Source of the DNA: Curtobacterium flaccumfaciens UCD-AKU
GTDB lineage: Bacteria; Actinomycetota; Actinomycetes; Actinomycetales; Microbacteriaceae
DNA: 55,657 bases
Assembly (NCBI RefSeq): GCF_000349565.1
Contig: NZ_KB714609.1
Span: 128,785-184,441 of the forward strand
Reading direction: 5' to 3'
The stretch's first letter is position 1, and each line of letters starts with the position of its first letter. This document shows positions 24,137 through 33,650 of this stretch, piece by piece. The notes under the pieces are model-generated. The model did not search any database, was not told the DNA's origin, and worked only from the letters and a program-made list of their open reading frames with translations. The translations under genes were made by a program, and so were the position numbers.

Positions 24137-25108
24137 TCACTTACGGACGGAATCCGCGTGTTCGCGGTACCAGTCGATGGTGCTGCGGAGCCCGTCTTCG
24201 AGCCCGATCTGCGCCGTCCACCCGGCTTCCGCCAGCTTCGACACGTCGAGCAGCTTCTGCGGCGTCCCGTCCGGCTTGCTGGTGTCCCAGACCGTCTCAC
24301 CCTCGAAACCGACGATCTTGCCGATCGTCTCGGCGATCTCCTTGATGGTGACGTCCGAACCGGTCCCGACGTTGACCTGGTCAGGACCGTCGTAGTGCTC
24401 CATCAGGTGGAACACGGCAGCCGCCATGTCGTCGACGTGCAGGAACTCGCGGCGGGGCGACCCGGTCCCCCAGTTCTCCACCGTCGACGCACCGCTGCGG
24501 GCTGCCTCGTCGTACCGGCGGATGAGCGCCGGCAGCACGTGGGAGCCGGTCGGCGAGAAGTTGTCGCCCGGGCCGTAGAGGTTGGTCGGCATCGCCGAGA
24601 TCCACCGACGACCGAACTGTCGGCGGACGGCCTGAACCTGCAGGATGCCGGCGATCTTGGCGATGGCGTACGCGTCGTTGGTGGGCTCCAGGTGGCCGGT
24701 GAGCAGCGCGTCCTCGTGGATCGGCTGCTCGGCCATCTTCGGGTAGATGCAGGAGGAGCCGAGGAACACGAGGCGCTCGACACCGTGCTCCACCGCGGCG
24801 TCCATCACGTTGACCTGGATCTGCAGGTTCTCGCTCAGGAAGTCGTGCGGGTAGGTGTTGTTCGCCATGATCCCGCCGACCTTCGCGGCGGCGAGCACGA
24901 CGTGCTTCGGCTGCTGCTCCGCGAAGAACGCGAAGACGGCGCTGCGGTCCTTCAGGTCGAGCTCGGACGAGGTCCGCCCGACCAGGTCGGTGAATCCCTC
25001 CGACTCGAGCTTGCGGAGGACCGCCGAGCCGACCAGGCCGCGGTGCCCGGCGACGTACACGCGATCGGACCGGTCGATTGGACCGGGGGTGAAGTCGGTC
25101 GTGGACAT
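24137..25108 (-). CDS. fcl: GDP-L-fucose synthase
   Basis: A 323-residue extended SDR (WcaG/Fcl) that epimerises and reduces GDP-4-keto-6-deoxymannose to GDP-L-fucose with NADPH. The cofactor motif is VYVAGHRGLVGSAVLRKL. The catalytic Ser region is FLGSSCIYPKMAEQP and the Tyr-x3-Lys is AYAIAKIAG. The C-terminal GTPQKLLDVSKL is typical. The ATG at 25108 shares one base with the gmd stop (TGATG), so the pair is translationally coupled. GDP-fucose would serve the fucosyltransferase encoded at 28655-29629. Confidence 0.95.
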   Translation of the reverse strand: MSTTDFTPGPIDRSDRVYVAGHRGLVGSAVLRKLESEGFTDLVGRTSSELDLKDRSAVFAFFAEQQPKHVVLAAAKVGGIMANNTYPHDFLSENLQIQVNVMDAAVEHGVERLVFLGSSCIYPKMAEQPIHEDALLTGHLEPTNDAYAIAKIAGILQVQAVRRQFGRRWISAMPTNLYGPGDNFSPTGSHVLPALIRRYDEAARSGASTVENWGTGSPRREFLHVDDMAAAVFHLMEHYDGPDQVNVGTGSDVTIKEIAETIGKIVGFEGETVWDTSKPDGTPQKLLDVSKLAEAGWTAQIGLEDGLRSTIDWYREHADSVRK

Positions 25109-26136
25109 CAGGAACCCCAGCTCTCGAGTCGGACTTTGTCGATCCACGGACGGCCTTCGTGCTCGAGCGCCGAGATGTCGGCGTCGACCATGATCCGTGC
25201 GAGTTCGGCGGTGTCGACCGTGGCCTCCCAGCCGAGCTTCTCCTTGGCCTTCGAGGCGTCACCGACGAGGGCGTCCACCTCGCTCGGCCGCAGGTAGCGC
25301 TCGTCGAACCGGACGTGGTCTTCCCAGTTGAGCCCGGCGTGGGAGAACGCCGTCGTCAGGAAGTCCTTGACGGTGAAGTCACCGCCGGTCGCCAGGACGA
25401 AGTCGTCCGGCTCGTCGACCTGCAGCATCCGCCACATGCCCTCGACGTACTCGGCGGCGTACCCCCAGTCGCGGACGGAGTCGAGGTTGCCGAGGTACAC
25501 GTGGTCCTCGAGGCCGGCCTTGATCCGAGCGACGGCGCGGGTGATCTTGCGGGTGACGAACGTCTCACCGCGACGCGGCGACTCGTGGTTGAACAGGATG
25601 CCGTTCACCGCGAACATGCCGTAGGCCTCGCGGTAGTTCCGGGTCACCCAGTAGCTGTAGACCTTCGCTGCGCCGTACGGGGATCGCGGCCAGAACGGCG
25701 TCTCCTCGTTCTGCGGCGGCGGGGTGGCACCGAACATCTCGGACGAGGACGCCTGGTAGAAGCGCGTGTGGATGCCGGAGACGCGGACCGCCTCGAGCAT
25801 GCGCATCGTGCCGACACCGGTGACGTCGCCGGTGTGCTCCGGCTCGTCGAACGACACCCGCACGTGCGACTGCGCGGCGAGGTTGTAGACCTCGTCGGGC
25901 TTCAGTTCGCTGAGCAGGCTGACGAGCCGCGCACCGTCACCGAGGTCCCCGTAGTGCAGGAACAACTTGGCATCGGGGTTGTGCGGGTCCACGTACAGGT
26001 GGTCGATCCGCGATGTGTTGAACGTGGACGCACGACGGATGAGTCCGTGCACCTCGTACCCCTTGCGGAGCAGCAGCTCGGCCAGGTAGGAGCCGTCCTG
26101 TCCGGTGATGCCTGTGATCAAGGCCTTCTTACGCAA
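25108..26136 (-). CDS. gmd: GDP-mannose 4,6-dehydratase
   Basis: A 342-residue extended SDR that converts GDP-D-mannose to GDP-4-keto-6-deoxymannose, the first step to GDP-L-fucose. The N-terminus [28 protein letters not shown] is nearly invariant in Gmd. Catalytic residues appear in QASSSEMFG and [12 protein letters not shown], and the [14 protein letters not shown] loop is present. GDP-mannose-forming genes (manB/manC) are not in the window, so the precursor comes from elsewhere. Coupled to fcl. Confidence 0.97.
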   Translation of the reverse strand: MRKKALITGITGQDGSYLAELLLRKGYEVHGLIRRASTFNTSRIDHLYVDPHNPDAKLFLHYGDLGDGARLVSLLSELKPDEVYNLAAQSHVRVSFDEPEHTGDVTGVGTMRMLEAVRVSGIHTRFYQASSSEMFGATPPPQNEETPFWPRSPYGAAKVYSYWVTRNYREAYGMFAVNGILFNHESPRRGETFVTRKITRAVARIKAGLEDHVYLGNLDSVRDWGYAAEYVEGMWRMLQVDEPDDFVLATGGDFTVKDFLTTAFSHAGLNWEDHVRFDERYLRPSEVDALVGDASKAKEKLGWEATVDTAELARIMVDADISALEHEGRPWIDKVRLESWGS

Positions 26137-26176
26137 CTTGGTCCTCTACTTCACGTCGTTGATTCGAACGTGCGGC

Positions 26177-27082
26177 TCAGAGCCGCTCCGCCTTGATTTT
26201 GTCTCGCAAAGCCGTACTGGGGCCCGACACGATCTTGCGGATGAAGAACGCGTCGTTGGAGGCCACCAGTGGCCAATCCTCCGCAGTGAACACCCGGATG
26301 AGAGTCGGATCAATCAGATGCAGGTTGGCGTACCGCCAGTTCCCTGGCCCGACGTAGTCCTCGAAGCCACCCGCTGGGGTCGACGACGCGAACCGCGTTT
26401 GCATGATCAACGATTGGTAGAACTTCTCCTCCGGACAGAAGATCGACGCGAAGTAACGCTCGACCTCCGGCGTCACCAGCGCCTCCATCTCGCGAAGGCA
26501 GGTGGCGGTCAACGCGAAGTGTGTCCCACCGTGGCCCACTCGAAGTCCGTCAGGCACGCGCGGAGCCCGCCGCATGCTCAAGGGGCCGTCGATGATCCGT
26601 ATGAGTCCGTTCCGGATCTTCCGGAGGACCCTGTTGTTCGTCCGCGTCGACAGAAGACGTAGGTCGCGGTGATGACGGCGGTCGATCTGGCTACGGTACT
26701 TCTGCTCGCTCTTCGATATCTCGAAAGCACGGAGGTACTGCCGCCCCGGGTGGTCCACTAGCTGCGCGATCAGCTCGCCCATTGCGCGAAGGGGATAGTC
26801 GGACCCGGAGAGCAGGATCAGGTAGTCATCGTCGTCTGCGAATTCGAGACCTCGCTCCACGAGTTTCCGGATGGCCCGCACTTGCGAGTAGCCGCCCCAG
26901 TTGACCTGGACCCTGTCCTCGATCATCCGGACGTTGGACCTGCCCGCAACAGCTCGCCTGAACGCCGACAGTTCGACCTTTGCATCGACATGCACGATCA
27001 CTTCGTGCGGTGACAAGGCGTCGACGAGCTCCCGGAGGTGTTCCGCGTCTTGGAAGGTGTAGACGAGGAATATGGGCTTCAC
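26177..27082 (-). CDS. Core-2/I-branching-type glycosyltransferase (GT14-like)
   Basis: A 301-residue enzyme with the Branch/GT14 fold otherwise known from beta-1,6-N-acetylglucosaminyl- and xylosyltransferases. Motifs are IFLVYTFQDAEHLRELV, VIVHVDAKVELS, QVNWGGYSQVRAIRKLV, LILLSGSDYPLRA and HGGTHFALTATCLREM. No TM or signal is seen. The GTG at 27082 follows GAAGGG. It sits between wzx (124-nt gap upstream) and gmd in the exopolysaccharide locus, so it probably adds a branch sugar to the repeat unit. Donor and acceptor are unknown. Confidence 0.85.
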   Translation of the reverse strand: MKPIFLVYTFQDAEHLRELVDALSPHEVIVHVDAKVELSAFRRAVAGRSNVRMIEDRVQVNWGGYSQVRAIRKLVERGLEFADDDDYLILLSGSDYPLRAMGELIAQLVDHPGRQYLRAFEISKSEQKYRSQIDRRHHRDLRLLSTRTNNRVLRKIRNGLIRIIDGPLSMRRAPRVPDGLRVGHGGTHFALTATCLREMEALVTPEVERYFASIFCPEEKFYQSLIMQTRFASSTPAGGFEDYVGPGNWRYANLHLIDPTLIRVFTAEDWPLVASNDAFFIRKIVSGPSTALRDKIKAERL

Positions 27083-27206
27083 TGTCGACCCTTCATGGTG
27101 GAGGGAAACCCGGTCCACGCCGCGGCGCGACCCGTCTCCTGAGTGGCCGAATCTACCGTACGAGGGTAAGGCTCGGTCACCCGTCGAACCGGGCTTCGGT
27201 GGCCCA

Positions 27207-28658
27207 CTAGGCGGCCTTGCCGCGACGCCCCAAGATCCCCCGGCGCCGAAGGATCTCAAGTGGTGGGAAAGCTCGACGCGCAACGAGGACCCACCCTGCA
27301 AGGAGGACGAGCCCGACACTCCCACCGGCGACGTTTGCGAGTGAGACTGATGAGTCGCGGAAGAGCGCGAGGAGCGCGAAGTAGAGCACGAGCGCGAATG
27401 CGGCGGGCTGGGCATATCCGAGCACGAGTCGCCGGAGACGGATCGCTCGGACTCGACGGGCCGCGAAGATGTGGACCACGTGCCTCCCGACCGTCGCTGC
27501 GATGAGCGCCACAAGGGCGAAGACGTACTGCTGGTGGACTGCGACCATCGCCACCCCGACGGCACTGAGAACGAATGCGATGGCCTCGGACATCCAGATG
27601 GCCCGGAACAGCGCCGCTGATTCGAGCGCACCGGCCAGGAGCACCATCAAGGGCTGGACAGCTCCGAGAACGGCGAGCAGAGGAAGGATCTGAGCTGCGA
27701 GTCCCCACCCCGGCCCCAACGCCACGTGAACGAGTTCTGGTCCCACTCCAGCGATGACTGCACCCAACGGCAACGTGAACCAGGCAACGAGGCTCAGCAT
27801 GTCGAGCCATGCGGCTCTCGCGGCCGACGAGCCGATTTGGTAACGACGGAATTCCGGGTAGATCACCTGCATCAACGCGTTCTGGAGTTGCGAGAACGGG
27901 ATCGTCGAGAGGACATCAGCGCGGTTCCACGCCCCGAGCACACTGGCTCCGACGAACTGACTGACACTCCACCGAGGGGCGTTGCCGGAGATGTACTGGA
28001 AGACCGAGACCGCGACCAGCTTGGTGCTGAAGCTGACGTTGTCGGACCGGAGGGCGAGTCGGCCTGGTACGAGATCACCGCGGAGCCGGGTGCCCGCCCA
28101 GAGCAAGGTCCCCCACTGTCCGATGATTGCCGACACGGCGAGTGATTCCGGGCTTCGGAAGAGGAGCACCGCTCCGGCACCCGCGGCCATTCCGACGACG
28201 TTGGAACAGAAGGTGGCGATCGCCATCTCACGAAAAGCGCCCTGGCGGCGCAGGAGGCCCGTGCTCAAGCTGAGGAACGGCATCACCAGCGCGCTCAAGG
28301 CGAGGAGACGAACTGCGCCGGCGGCCTCTGGAGCGCCCCAGAATGCGCTCCAGAGATCGGCTGTGACCAAGGTGAAGAGTGCCGCCGCCACTCCGAGGAG
28401 CAGCGCGTAGGTCGCGAGGGGCCGTGTCGACGAACGTTCCGCATCAGGTGCACGAGCGGCCGTCTGCGACAGTCCACCGGAACCCAGGAGGTTGACGAGT
28501 GCCGCGATGGAAAGCGCAACGCTGTACGCACCGAAGACGCCGGGAGCAGCGAGCCTCGACGTGAGGGCCGCGTAGCCGAGTTGCACGACGACGGTGAGGA
28601 GTTGCAGCCCGTAGACCCATGATGCCCCCGCCATGAGGCGTCGCCCGTTCGACGTCAC
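27207..28658 (-). CDS. Polysaccharide flippase (Wzx-like, MOP superfamily)
   Basis: A 483-residue polytopic protein with about 12-14 hydrophobic segments, similar to MATE/PST-type exporters that flip undecaprenyl-linked repeat units. The start RRLMAGASWVYGLQLLTVVVQLGYAALTSRLAAPGVFGAY is typical. The GTG at 28658 overlaps the fucosyltransferase stop as GTGA. It is the only flippase candidate in the locus and pairs with the Wzy-like polymerase. After its stop there is a 124-nt gap, the largest break inside the cluster. Confidence 0.87.
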   Translation of the reverse strand: MTSNGRRLMAGASWVYGLQLLTVVVQLGYAALTSRLAAPGVFGAYSVALSIAALVNLLGSGGLSQTAARAPDAERSSTRPLATYALLLGVAAALFTLVTADLWSAFWGAPEAAGAVRLLALSALVMPFLSLSTGLLRRQGAFREMAIATFCSNVVGMAAGAGAVLLFRSPESLAVSAIIGQWGTLLWAGTRLRGDLVPGRLALRSDNVSFSTKLVAVSVFQYISGNAPRWSVSQFVGASVLGAWNRADVLSTIPFSQLQNALMQVIYPEFRRYQIGSSAARAAWLDMLSLVAWFTLPLGAVIAGVGPELVHVALGPGWGLAAQILPLLAVLGAVQPLMVLLAGALESAALFRAIWMSEAIAFVLSAVGVAMVAVHQQYVFALVALIAATVGRHVVHIFAARRVRAIRLRRLVLGYAQPAAFALVLYFALLALFRDSSVSLANVAGGSVGLVLLAGWVLVARRAFPPLEILRRRGILGRRGKAA

Positions 28659-29629
28659 GAAGAGGCACCCGCGACCAGACGGCCGAGACGAGCGGTATCG
28701 AGGCCCTTGTCCTCCTGGTAGGCAAGCCAGCGGCCGGAGTCGGGCACATGGTGCCACCAGGGGGTCCGAGCGATGACGGGAGCCCGCGACACGAGCGCGG
28801 CGAGGAAACCGAAGGAACTCGGTGCCGCTACGACCACCCGAGCTGCCGCAATCTCAATGAAGTCCTGATCGCGCTCACCTCCGTCGCTGATCGACACTCC
28901 GACTTGCTCCAGGTCGCGCAGGTCTGCAGCGTCGCCCGATGTGAAGAGCCTGATCGGCATGCTGCTGAGAGCTGGCACGCCCCTGATCTCGTTGATCAGG
29001 CGGTCGTAGTAGTCGAGACCGATCCAGCGGTCGGGATGTGACTGAGGGCCGATGTCGCCGCGCCGAGCGTGGACAGCGATGTAGTCCGCACTCGACTCGA
29101 GGCTCTGGAGATGGTCGCCGAGGTAACCCCCGAGGACTGCGCGTCGGAGCGGTTCTGCAGCCGGCGTTTGGTCCCAGCGCCGCTGATCCAACGCCAGGCG
29201 CCCGATCCACGGACGGCTCGAACGAGGTGCTGCACGACTCGTCGATCCTTGGAGAGCGTGAAGCGACCAATCGTCGGTCTCGAACCCAGTAGCGGCGAGG
29301 CGATGCTCGAGCACGTTCTCGGACGGTGCGGCAGCAGTCAGCTGCGCCAGGTCGAAGAGCCCTTTCGTGTCCTTCGTCACTTCCCCTCCGAGGTACGGCA
29401 CCCCGAGATCGGCGGACCAGAGGTAACCCGCGATCCACGTCGACAGCTGATGGCCGAGATCGGGGTACGGATCGATGCGCACACGGAGTCCCAGCAAGTT
29501 TCGCGGAGGTGTCCAGTCCCCGGGCGCAGTTCGGCCAACGCTCCTCCTGCGAAGCTCGTTGGCGTTCCTGCCCCGCTCGATCCGAAGCGAAGCACGCAGG
29601 GGGAGCGTACTGATCGGTCCGATCCTCAC
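28655..29629 (-). CDS. GT11-type alpha-fucosyltransferase
   Basis: A 324-residue cytoplasmic enzyme with the hallmarks of alpha-1,2-fucosyltransferases. There is a G-x-x-x-Q-type N-terminal motif (DLGHQLSTWIAGYLW), the GDP-fucose-binding motif HxRRxD in YIAVHARRGDI, and a C-terminal DFIEIAAARVVVAAPSSFGFLAAL resembling motif III. GTG at 29629 follows GGGAGG and overlaps the preceding stop as GTGA. Together with gmd and fcl in the same operon it predicts a fucosylated polymer. The linkage is inferred from family only. Confidence 0.82.
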   Translation of the reverse strand: MRIGPISTLPLRASLRIERGRNANELRRRSVGRTAPGDWTPPRNLLGLRVRIDPYPDLGHQLSTWIAGYLWSADLGVPYLGGEVTKDTKGLFDLAQLTAAAPSENVLEHRLAATGFETDDWSLHALQGSTSRAAPRSSRPWIGRLALDQRRWDQTPAAEPLRRAVLGGYLGDHLQSLESSADYIAVHARRGDIGPQSHPDRWIGLDYYDRLINEIRGVPALSSMPIRLFTSGDAADLRDLEQVGVSISDGGERDQDFIEIAAARVVVAAPSSFGFLAALVSRAPVIARTPWWHHVPDSGRWLAYQEDKGLDTARLGRLVAGASS

Positions 29630-30714
29630 GGCCGTCCTCCCTTCGTCCGGCCCCAAACCGCGTGGGCGTCCGCTTGGTCAATCCACCGGGTGCGCCAGTT
29701 CAGCATCTGAACCATGAGATCGTCCTGTCGAAAGGACTCGTCAGCGAAGCGACGGCCTGCGGCGATCGCGTCGAGGCGGTCGGTCGTGGTCGTCTCGGCC
29801 AGCACCTGCTCGATGGAACCGATGAGGGCCTCCGGCGTCCGTCCACGCAACAGGAATCGGCTGCTGCTCGCGGGGAATATCTCGTCGTACCCGGGGTGTT
29901 CGGTCGTCGCATGGATCGACCCTGCAGCCAGCGAGATGGGCAGCCTGTTCGAGAAGTAGGACGCTTCGCCCGCGAAGTGATCCCAGTTGGCGCTGACCCA
30001 GCCTGAGGTGATGGCCTCGTCCTGCGCTTCGAAGGGCACGGGCCCCTTGGCTGTCGTTCCGTCCCAGCCTCTCCCGAAGACAGCGAGCCGGTCTCCGAAA
30101 TGCTGCTGCATCAACTCGACGAATCGAATGCGTTCCCGCCAGTCCGGCAGACCCCGGAGCCGAGGACGATTCCGGTTGGCGACGATGACGACGTCGTACG
30201 GGCGGTCCTTCCGGATCGGTCGGTCGAAGTTGGCGCTCCTCGTCGGTTCGTAGGCCGAAGGGATCCAGCGGACGTCTGCGCTCCCCGCCCTGCGGAAGTT
30301 CTCGCTGAACCCGCTGCTCCCCACCGTGAAGACGACGTCCGCGGCCCTGCCTGCCGCCTTCGCTTCGGGAGGGATCGGATGAAGGTACCTCGAGTAAGGG
30401 TCGGCCTCGTGGTAGATGAAATCACCGGGACAGGCTGCGCGCAGGGCCGCGAAGTGCTGCCGACGCAGTCCGGTGTGTCCGAGGTGTTGCATGAGCAGGA
30501 TGTCCGGGCGGAAATCCGACACCCGTCGCACGAGCTCCGCACGGTGACGCTCGGCGTCTCCACCGTTCCGGATCGCGTCCAGGACGCTGAAGGTTGCGAG
30601 TGAAGCGACGCGACCAGCCCTGACCAGCGCTTCCAGCGGATCACGAAAGCCGAGTTGCCGGAAACCGCCAAACTCGTTCGGCACGTAGAAGATCCGTGGC
30701 GATGATTCAGGCAT
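29626..30714 (-). CDS. Glycosyltransferase (CgeB/GT4-like, two-domain GT-B)
   Basis: A 362-residue GT-B-like enzyme. The first half contains FRPDILLMQHLGHTGLR and GDFIYHEADPYSRYLHP. The second half has YDVVIVANRNRPRLRGLPDW, DRLAVFGRGWDG and a C-terminal HPGYDEIFPASSSRFLLRGRTPEALI. The last region resembles the acceptor of CgeB-like spore/surface glycosyltransferases. The ATG at 30714 overlaps the acetyltransferase stop by 8 nt. It probably adds one sugar of the repeat unit; donor unknown. The family assignment is approximate. Confidence 0.7.
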   Translation of the reverse strand: MPESSPRIFYVPNEFGGFRQLGFRDPLEALVRAGRVASLATFSVLDAIRNGGDAERHRAELVRRVSDFRPDILLMQHLGHTGLRRQHFAALRAACPGDFIYHEADPYSRYLHPIPPEAKAAGRAADVVFTVGSSGFSENFRRAGSADVRWIPSAYEPTRSANFDRPIRKDRPYDVVIVANRNRPRLRGLPDWRERIRFVELMQQHFGDRLAVFGRGWDGTTAKGPVPFEAQDEAITSGWVSANWDHFAGEASYFSNRLPISLAAGSIHATTEHPGYDEIFPASSSRFLLRGRTPEALIGSIEQVLAETTTTDRLDAIAAGRRFADESFRQDDLMVQMLNWRTRWIDQADAHAVWGRTKGGRP

Positions 30715-31276
30715 CGGGTGCACCTGCCGCCTTGTCAACGGCGAGCCGGACACCCTGTCTTCGCAAGACGTCCCAGTGCGCGCTCAGTTCTCCTTCGCGG
30801 AATCGAGGCCTGAGGACCTTTGCCGGGTTGCCGGCGACGACCGTGTTCGCCTCGACGTCCTGCGTGACGACTGAGCCAGCCGCGATGACGGAGCTGTCCC
30901 CGACCGTGACGCCGGACAAGATGATCGCTCCGAACCCGATCCAGACGTCACTTCCGATCGTCGTGACGGCGCTGAGGGTCGGAGTGTCACCAACCCAAGG
31001 ACTCGCTGTGATGGGGACCCCTACGACCGTCATGTCGTGATCACGTCGACCGATGATGGCCGCCCGATTGGCGATGAGGACCGCGTCGCCGATGCTGCCG
31101 TCGACTTCGATACGGACGTCAGACCCGAGATGGACATCCGAGCCGATGGTCAGCGACGTCGGCGCCCAGAGACGGACGCGTGCGCCGAAGCGCAGGCCGC
31201 GCTCGCAGGACACGGTCGTCGGCAGCGCACGGAACCACCGCCGCCGCCGGATGCCTGTCAGCACTCCTCGGATCAC
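30707..31276 (-). CDS. Left-handed beta-helix acyltransferase (WcaF/LacA-like)
   Basis: A 189-residue hexapeptide-repeat acetyltransferase. Repeats such as IGSDVHLGSDVRIEV, IGSDVWIGFGAIILSGVTVGDSSVIAAGSVVTQDV and NTVVAGNPAKVLRPR mark the trimeric acetyl-CoA-dependent family. The His of NRAAIIGRRDHDM is a plausible catalytic residue. The GTG at 31276 overlaps the previous stop as GTGA. It most likely O-acetylates a sugar of the exopolysaccharide. Confidence 0.88.
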   Translation of the reverse strand: MIRGVLTGIRRRRWFRALPTTVSCERGLRFGARVRLWAPTSLTIGSDVHLGSDVRIEVDGSIGDAVLIANRAAIIGRRDHDMTVVGVPITASPWVGDTPTLSAVTTIGSDVWIGFGAIILSGVTVGDSSVIAAGSVVTQDVEANTVVAGNPAKVLRPRFREGELSAHWDVLRRQGVRLAVDKAAGAPDA

Positions 31277-32352
31277 GGGGCAGCCCTTCTTCGTCGTCTG
31301 GTGGTGCTGGTGGTGGTGGTGGCTCGGTACACCGCTGTGTACTCGGCGACTCCCCTGGCGGCATGGAAGTCGATCGTCGGACCGCTACTCGCCACGGCTC
31401 CCGCTCGGAGACGTTCGCTCCACTTCGCCGGTTCCCGTTCTGCGAGTGCGACGACACCACTCTGCCCCACGGCCCACCGGAGCCCCGGAACGTCCGAAAC
31501 GATCGCGGGGAGGCCGACGACCAACGCTTCGGCAAGCGCAACGGGCATGCCCTCGTGACGGCTGGGCATCGCGAACACGCGCCCAGCGACGAGCGCTTCT
31601 CCCGGATCAGCTACCCCGCGAGCGACGAGGAGTCCTGCTCGCTCGAGACGTTCGAGGAGCTCTTCTTCAACGGGCCCGGCATCTTCTTCGGAACCGACGT
31701 GGGCAACGCGGAGGTTCCCGAGGAGCGCTGCCTCGAGTGCGATTTCGTGGTTCTTGATCCTCGAGCAGTTCCCCACGATGACGATCGGGGCTGAGGGCGC
31801 AACCGCCGACTCGGCGCGCTGACGCGCCAGATCGAAGAACCTGTCCTCCACCCAGTTGAAGATCACCTGGGGCCGACGGCCGAAGCGCATCTCATTCCCC
31901 GCCACGTCAGGGCTCGGAGCGATCAGAGCACTGATCAATCGGTCAGCGACGACCGCCTGCAAGGCACGACGCACAAACCATCGACCGCGCGCGTCGAACA
32001 CGTTGTGGATGGTCCTCACGATGGGGAGTCTCCGATTCACCCTCCGGAAGGCGAGAACTGTCTGCAAGTACCGGCCCTCGGTGTGGATGTGCACGACATC
32101 CGGCTCGATGTCAGTGAGGAGGTGCCGCAGCACCTCGCGCCCAGCGGTGGTGTGCAATGCGCGGTCGGTGGTGGTCACCGAGTAGCCAGCGTCCCGGATC
32201 GCGCTTTCGAACGGGTGTTGCCGGCCCACGCCGAGGACATGACCGTCAACACCCGCCGTTTCGAACTCCTGTGCTCCGGATACGAGCATTCGCTCCATGC
32301 CACTCGGTTTGAGATCCCCGAGGACGTGCAGGACCCGAATCCTGGGCTTCAC
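31273..32352 (-). CDS. Glycosyltransferase family 4 protein
   Basis: A 359-residue GT-B enzyme. The N-terminal acceptor domain contains RVLHVLGDLKPSGMERMLVSGAQEF and VVHIHTEGRYLQTVLAFR. The C-terminal donor domain contains IVIVGNCSRIKNHEIALEAALL and the E-x7-E-type EALVAGRVFAMPSRHEGMPVALAEALVVGLPAIVSDVPGL. The GTG at 32352 overlaps the wzy stop as GTGA. It is a retaining nucleotide-sugar glycosyltransferase of the exopolysaccharide pathway. The C-terminus ends in a Thr/Arg-rich tail. Confidence 0.9.
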   Translation of the reverse strand: MKPRIRVLHVLGDLKPSGMERMLVSGAQEFETAGVDGHVLGVGRQHPFESAIRDAGYSVTTTDRALHTTAGREVLRHLLTDIEPDVVHIHTEGRYLQTVLAFRRVNRRLPIVRTIHNVFDARGRWFVRRALQAVVADRLISALIAPSPDVAGNEMRFGRRPQVIFNWVEDRFFDLARQRAESAVAPSAPIVIVGNCSRIKNHEIALEAALLGNLRVAHVGSEEDAGPVEEELLERLERAGLLVARGVADPGEALVAGRVFAMPSRHEGMPVALAEALVVGLPAIVSDVPGLRWAVGQSGVVALAEREPAKWSERLRAGAVASSGPTIDFHAARGVAEYTAVYRATTTTSTTRRRRRAAP

Positions 32353-33650
32353 CCGTGCACCTCAAGCCGCCGCGAGCCGCGGGACGCGGGTACTTCCGGG
32401 GAGATCGCCTCGGGGAAGTCACGGTCGAGGAACGCCAGGGCGAGGGGCAGACAAGTCCACCACTGCCATGAGTACGTCCAACCGTAGACGAGGAAGCACA
32501 CGAGCACAGCTGTCAAGAACACGTCGCGGTTGGCCCTGAACCCTGCGAAGAACCGAGGCAGGAAGATGACCAACATCGCACCGAGCCCGATCAGCCCCTC
32601 CCGCAGGTACACGGTGACGTACCAATTGTGCGGGGCGAAGACCACCCATCGACCAACGCCCTCGAATCTGCCGAAACCGTGACCGAAGGGTGCTCCGAAC
32701 AGGACAGTCAGCACGCCCTCGCTCACCGACTGCACGATGAGCCCGATCCAGCTCGTGAGTCGCGCGGAGTACGTCCCGGTGTTCGATGCTGACCCGGCGA
32801 ACTCCGCCGCGATGCTGCTCGACGACGACTGAGCAGCGGACACCAGGACGCCCCCGACGATGAGCACCCCGAAGAGCAGCACGAGCTTCTGGCGAAGCGC
32901 GCGAGGTCCGCGAAGCAGGAGAACGACCGCGACTGCGAGGGCCGTCACCCAAACAGTCCGCTGCTGGCTGACTATCACGAACACCATGAACAAGCCGAAC
33001 AACCAAAACCAGCGTGCCTGAGCATTGCGTTGCCAGAGCCGGAGGGCAAGGACTGCGCAGAGCGTGAGGAGCAGGGCTTGGCCCGAGACCAGAGGCCGGC
33101 CAGTCTGGCTGAGTTCTCCACTGACGAGCACGAAGTCCGCGGTCCCGCCCAACCCGTACCGCGCGACGTGGTAAAGGCCGACGACGCACAGACCGACACC
33201 CTGCACGATGACGAAGAACTTCTCCGCGTAGACGACCTCGGATTGCGGCCAGGGACGCGTCACAGCCCAAAACAATATCCCGAGGACGTACAAGAACCCA
33301 CGTGCTTCGTTCACGGCGACGCCGAGCCCGAAGGTCGCGATCCCGTGCACGAGCGAGATCGCGAGCAGTGCGACGAGCACCGCACCGGCGATGACCGCAA
33401 CAGGTGGGAAGCGCCGGACAACGGCCCGAGCGTCCAGGAGTCCCGCGACGATCAGGCTCACTGCAAGCCCGTCGCCGAGGGTGATGGTCGTGCCACCGAA
33501 CGTCCCGATCGTTCCGAAGTTCGGGTACTCCCAGGCCGTCACGGCGTACAGGGAGGCGGCCCAGTAGACGATGCGCGGCTGCATCCGCACCAGGCCGATC
33601 GCGAGGACCATCAAGATGATCGCCACCACGAGGAAGAGCAAGGTCGTCAT
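32349..33650 (-). CDS. O-antigen ligase/polymerase-like protein (Wzy candidate)
   Basis: A 433-residue membrane protein with about 10-12 hydrophobic segments and a large extracytoplasmic loop of Wzy/WaaL type (about residues 270-350: SSSSIAAEFAGSASNTGTYSARLTSW, FGAPFGHGFGRFEG, APHNWYVTVYLREGLIGLG). The motif PHNxYVxxxxxxGLIG is common in Wzy_C proteins. The ATG at 33650 overlaps the GT2 stop as ATGA. With wzx in the same operon it is the likely repeat-unit polymerase. Confidence 0.85.
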   Translation of the reverse strand: MTTLLFLVVAIILMVLAIGLVRMQPRIVYWAASLYAVTAWEYPNFGTIGTFGGTTITLGDGLAVSLIVAGLLDARAVVRRFPPVAVIAGAVLVALLAISLVHGIATFGLGVAVNEARGFLYVLGILFWAVTRPWPQSEVVYAEKFFVIVQGVGLCVVGLYHVARYGLGGTADFVLVSGELSQTGRPLVSGQALLLTLCAVLALRLWQRNAQARWFWLFGLFMVFVIVSQQRTVWVTALAVAVVLLLRGPRALRQKLVLLFGVLIVGGVLVSAAQSSSSSIAAEFAGSASNTGTYSARLTSWIGLIVQSVSEGVLTVLFGAPFGHGFGRFEGVGRWVVFAPHNWYVTVYLREGLIGLGAMLVIFLPRFFAGFRANRDVFLTAVLVCFLVYGWTYSWQWWTCLPLALAFLDRDFPEAISPEVPASRGSRRLEVHG

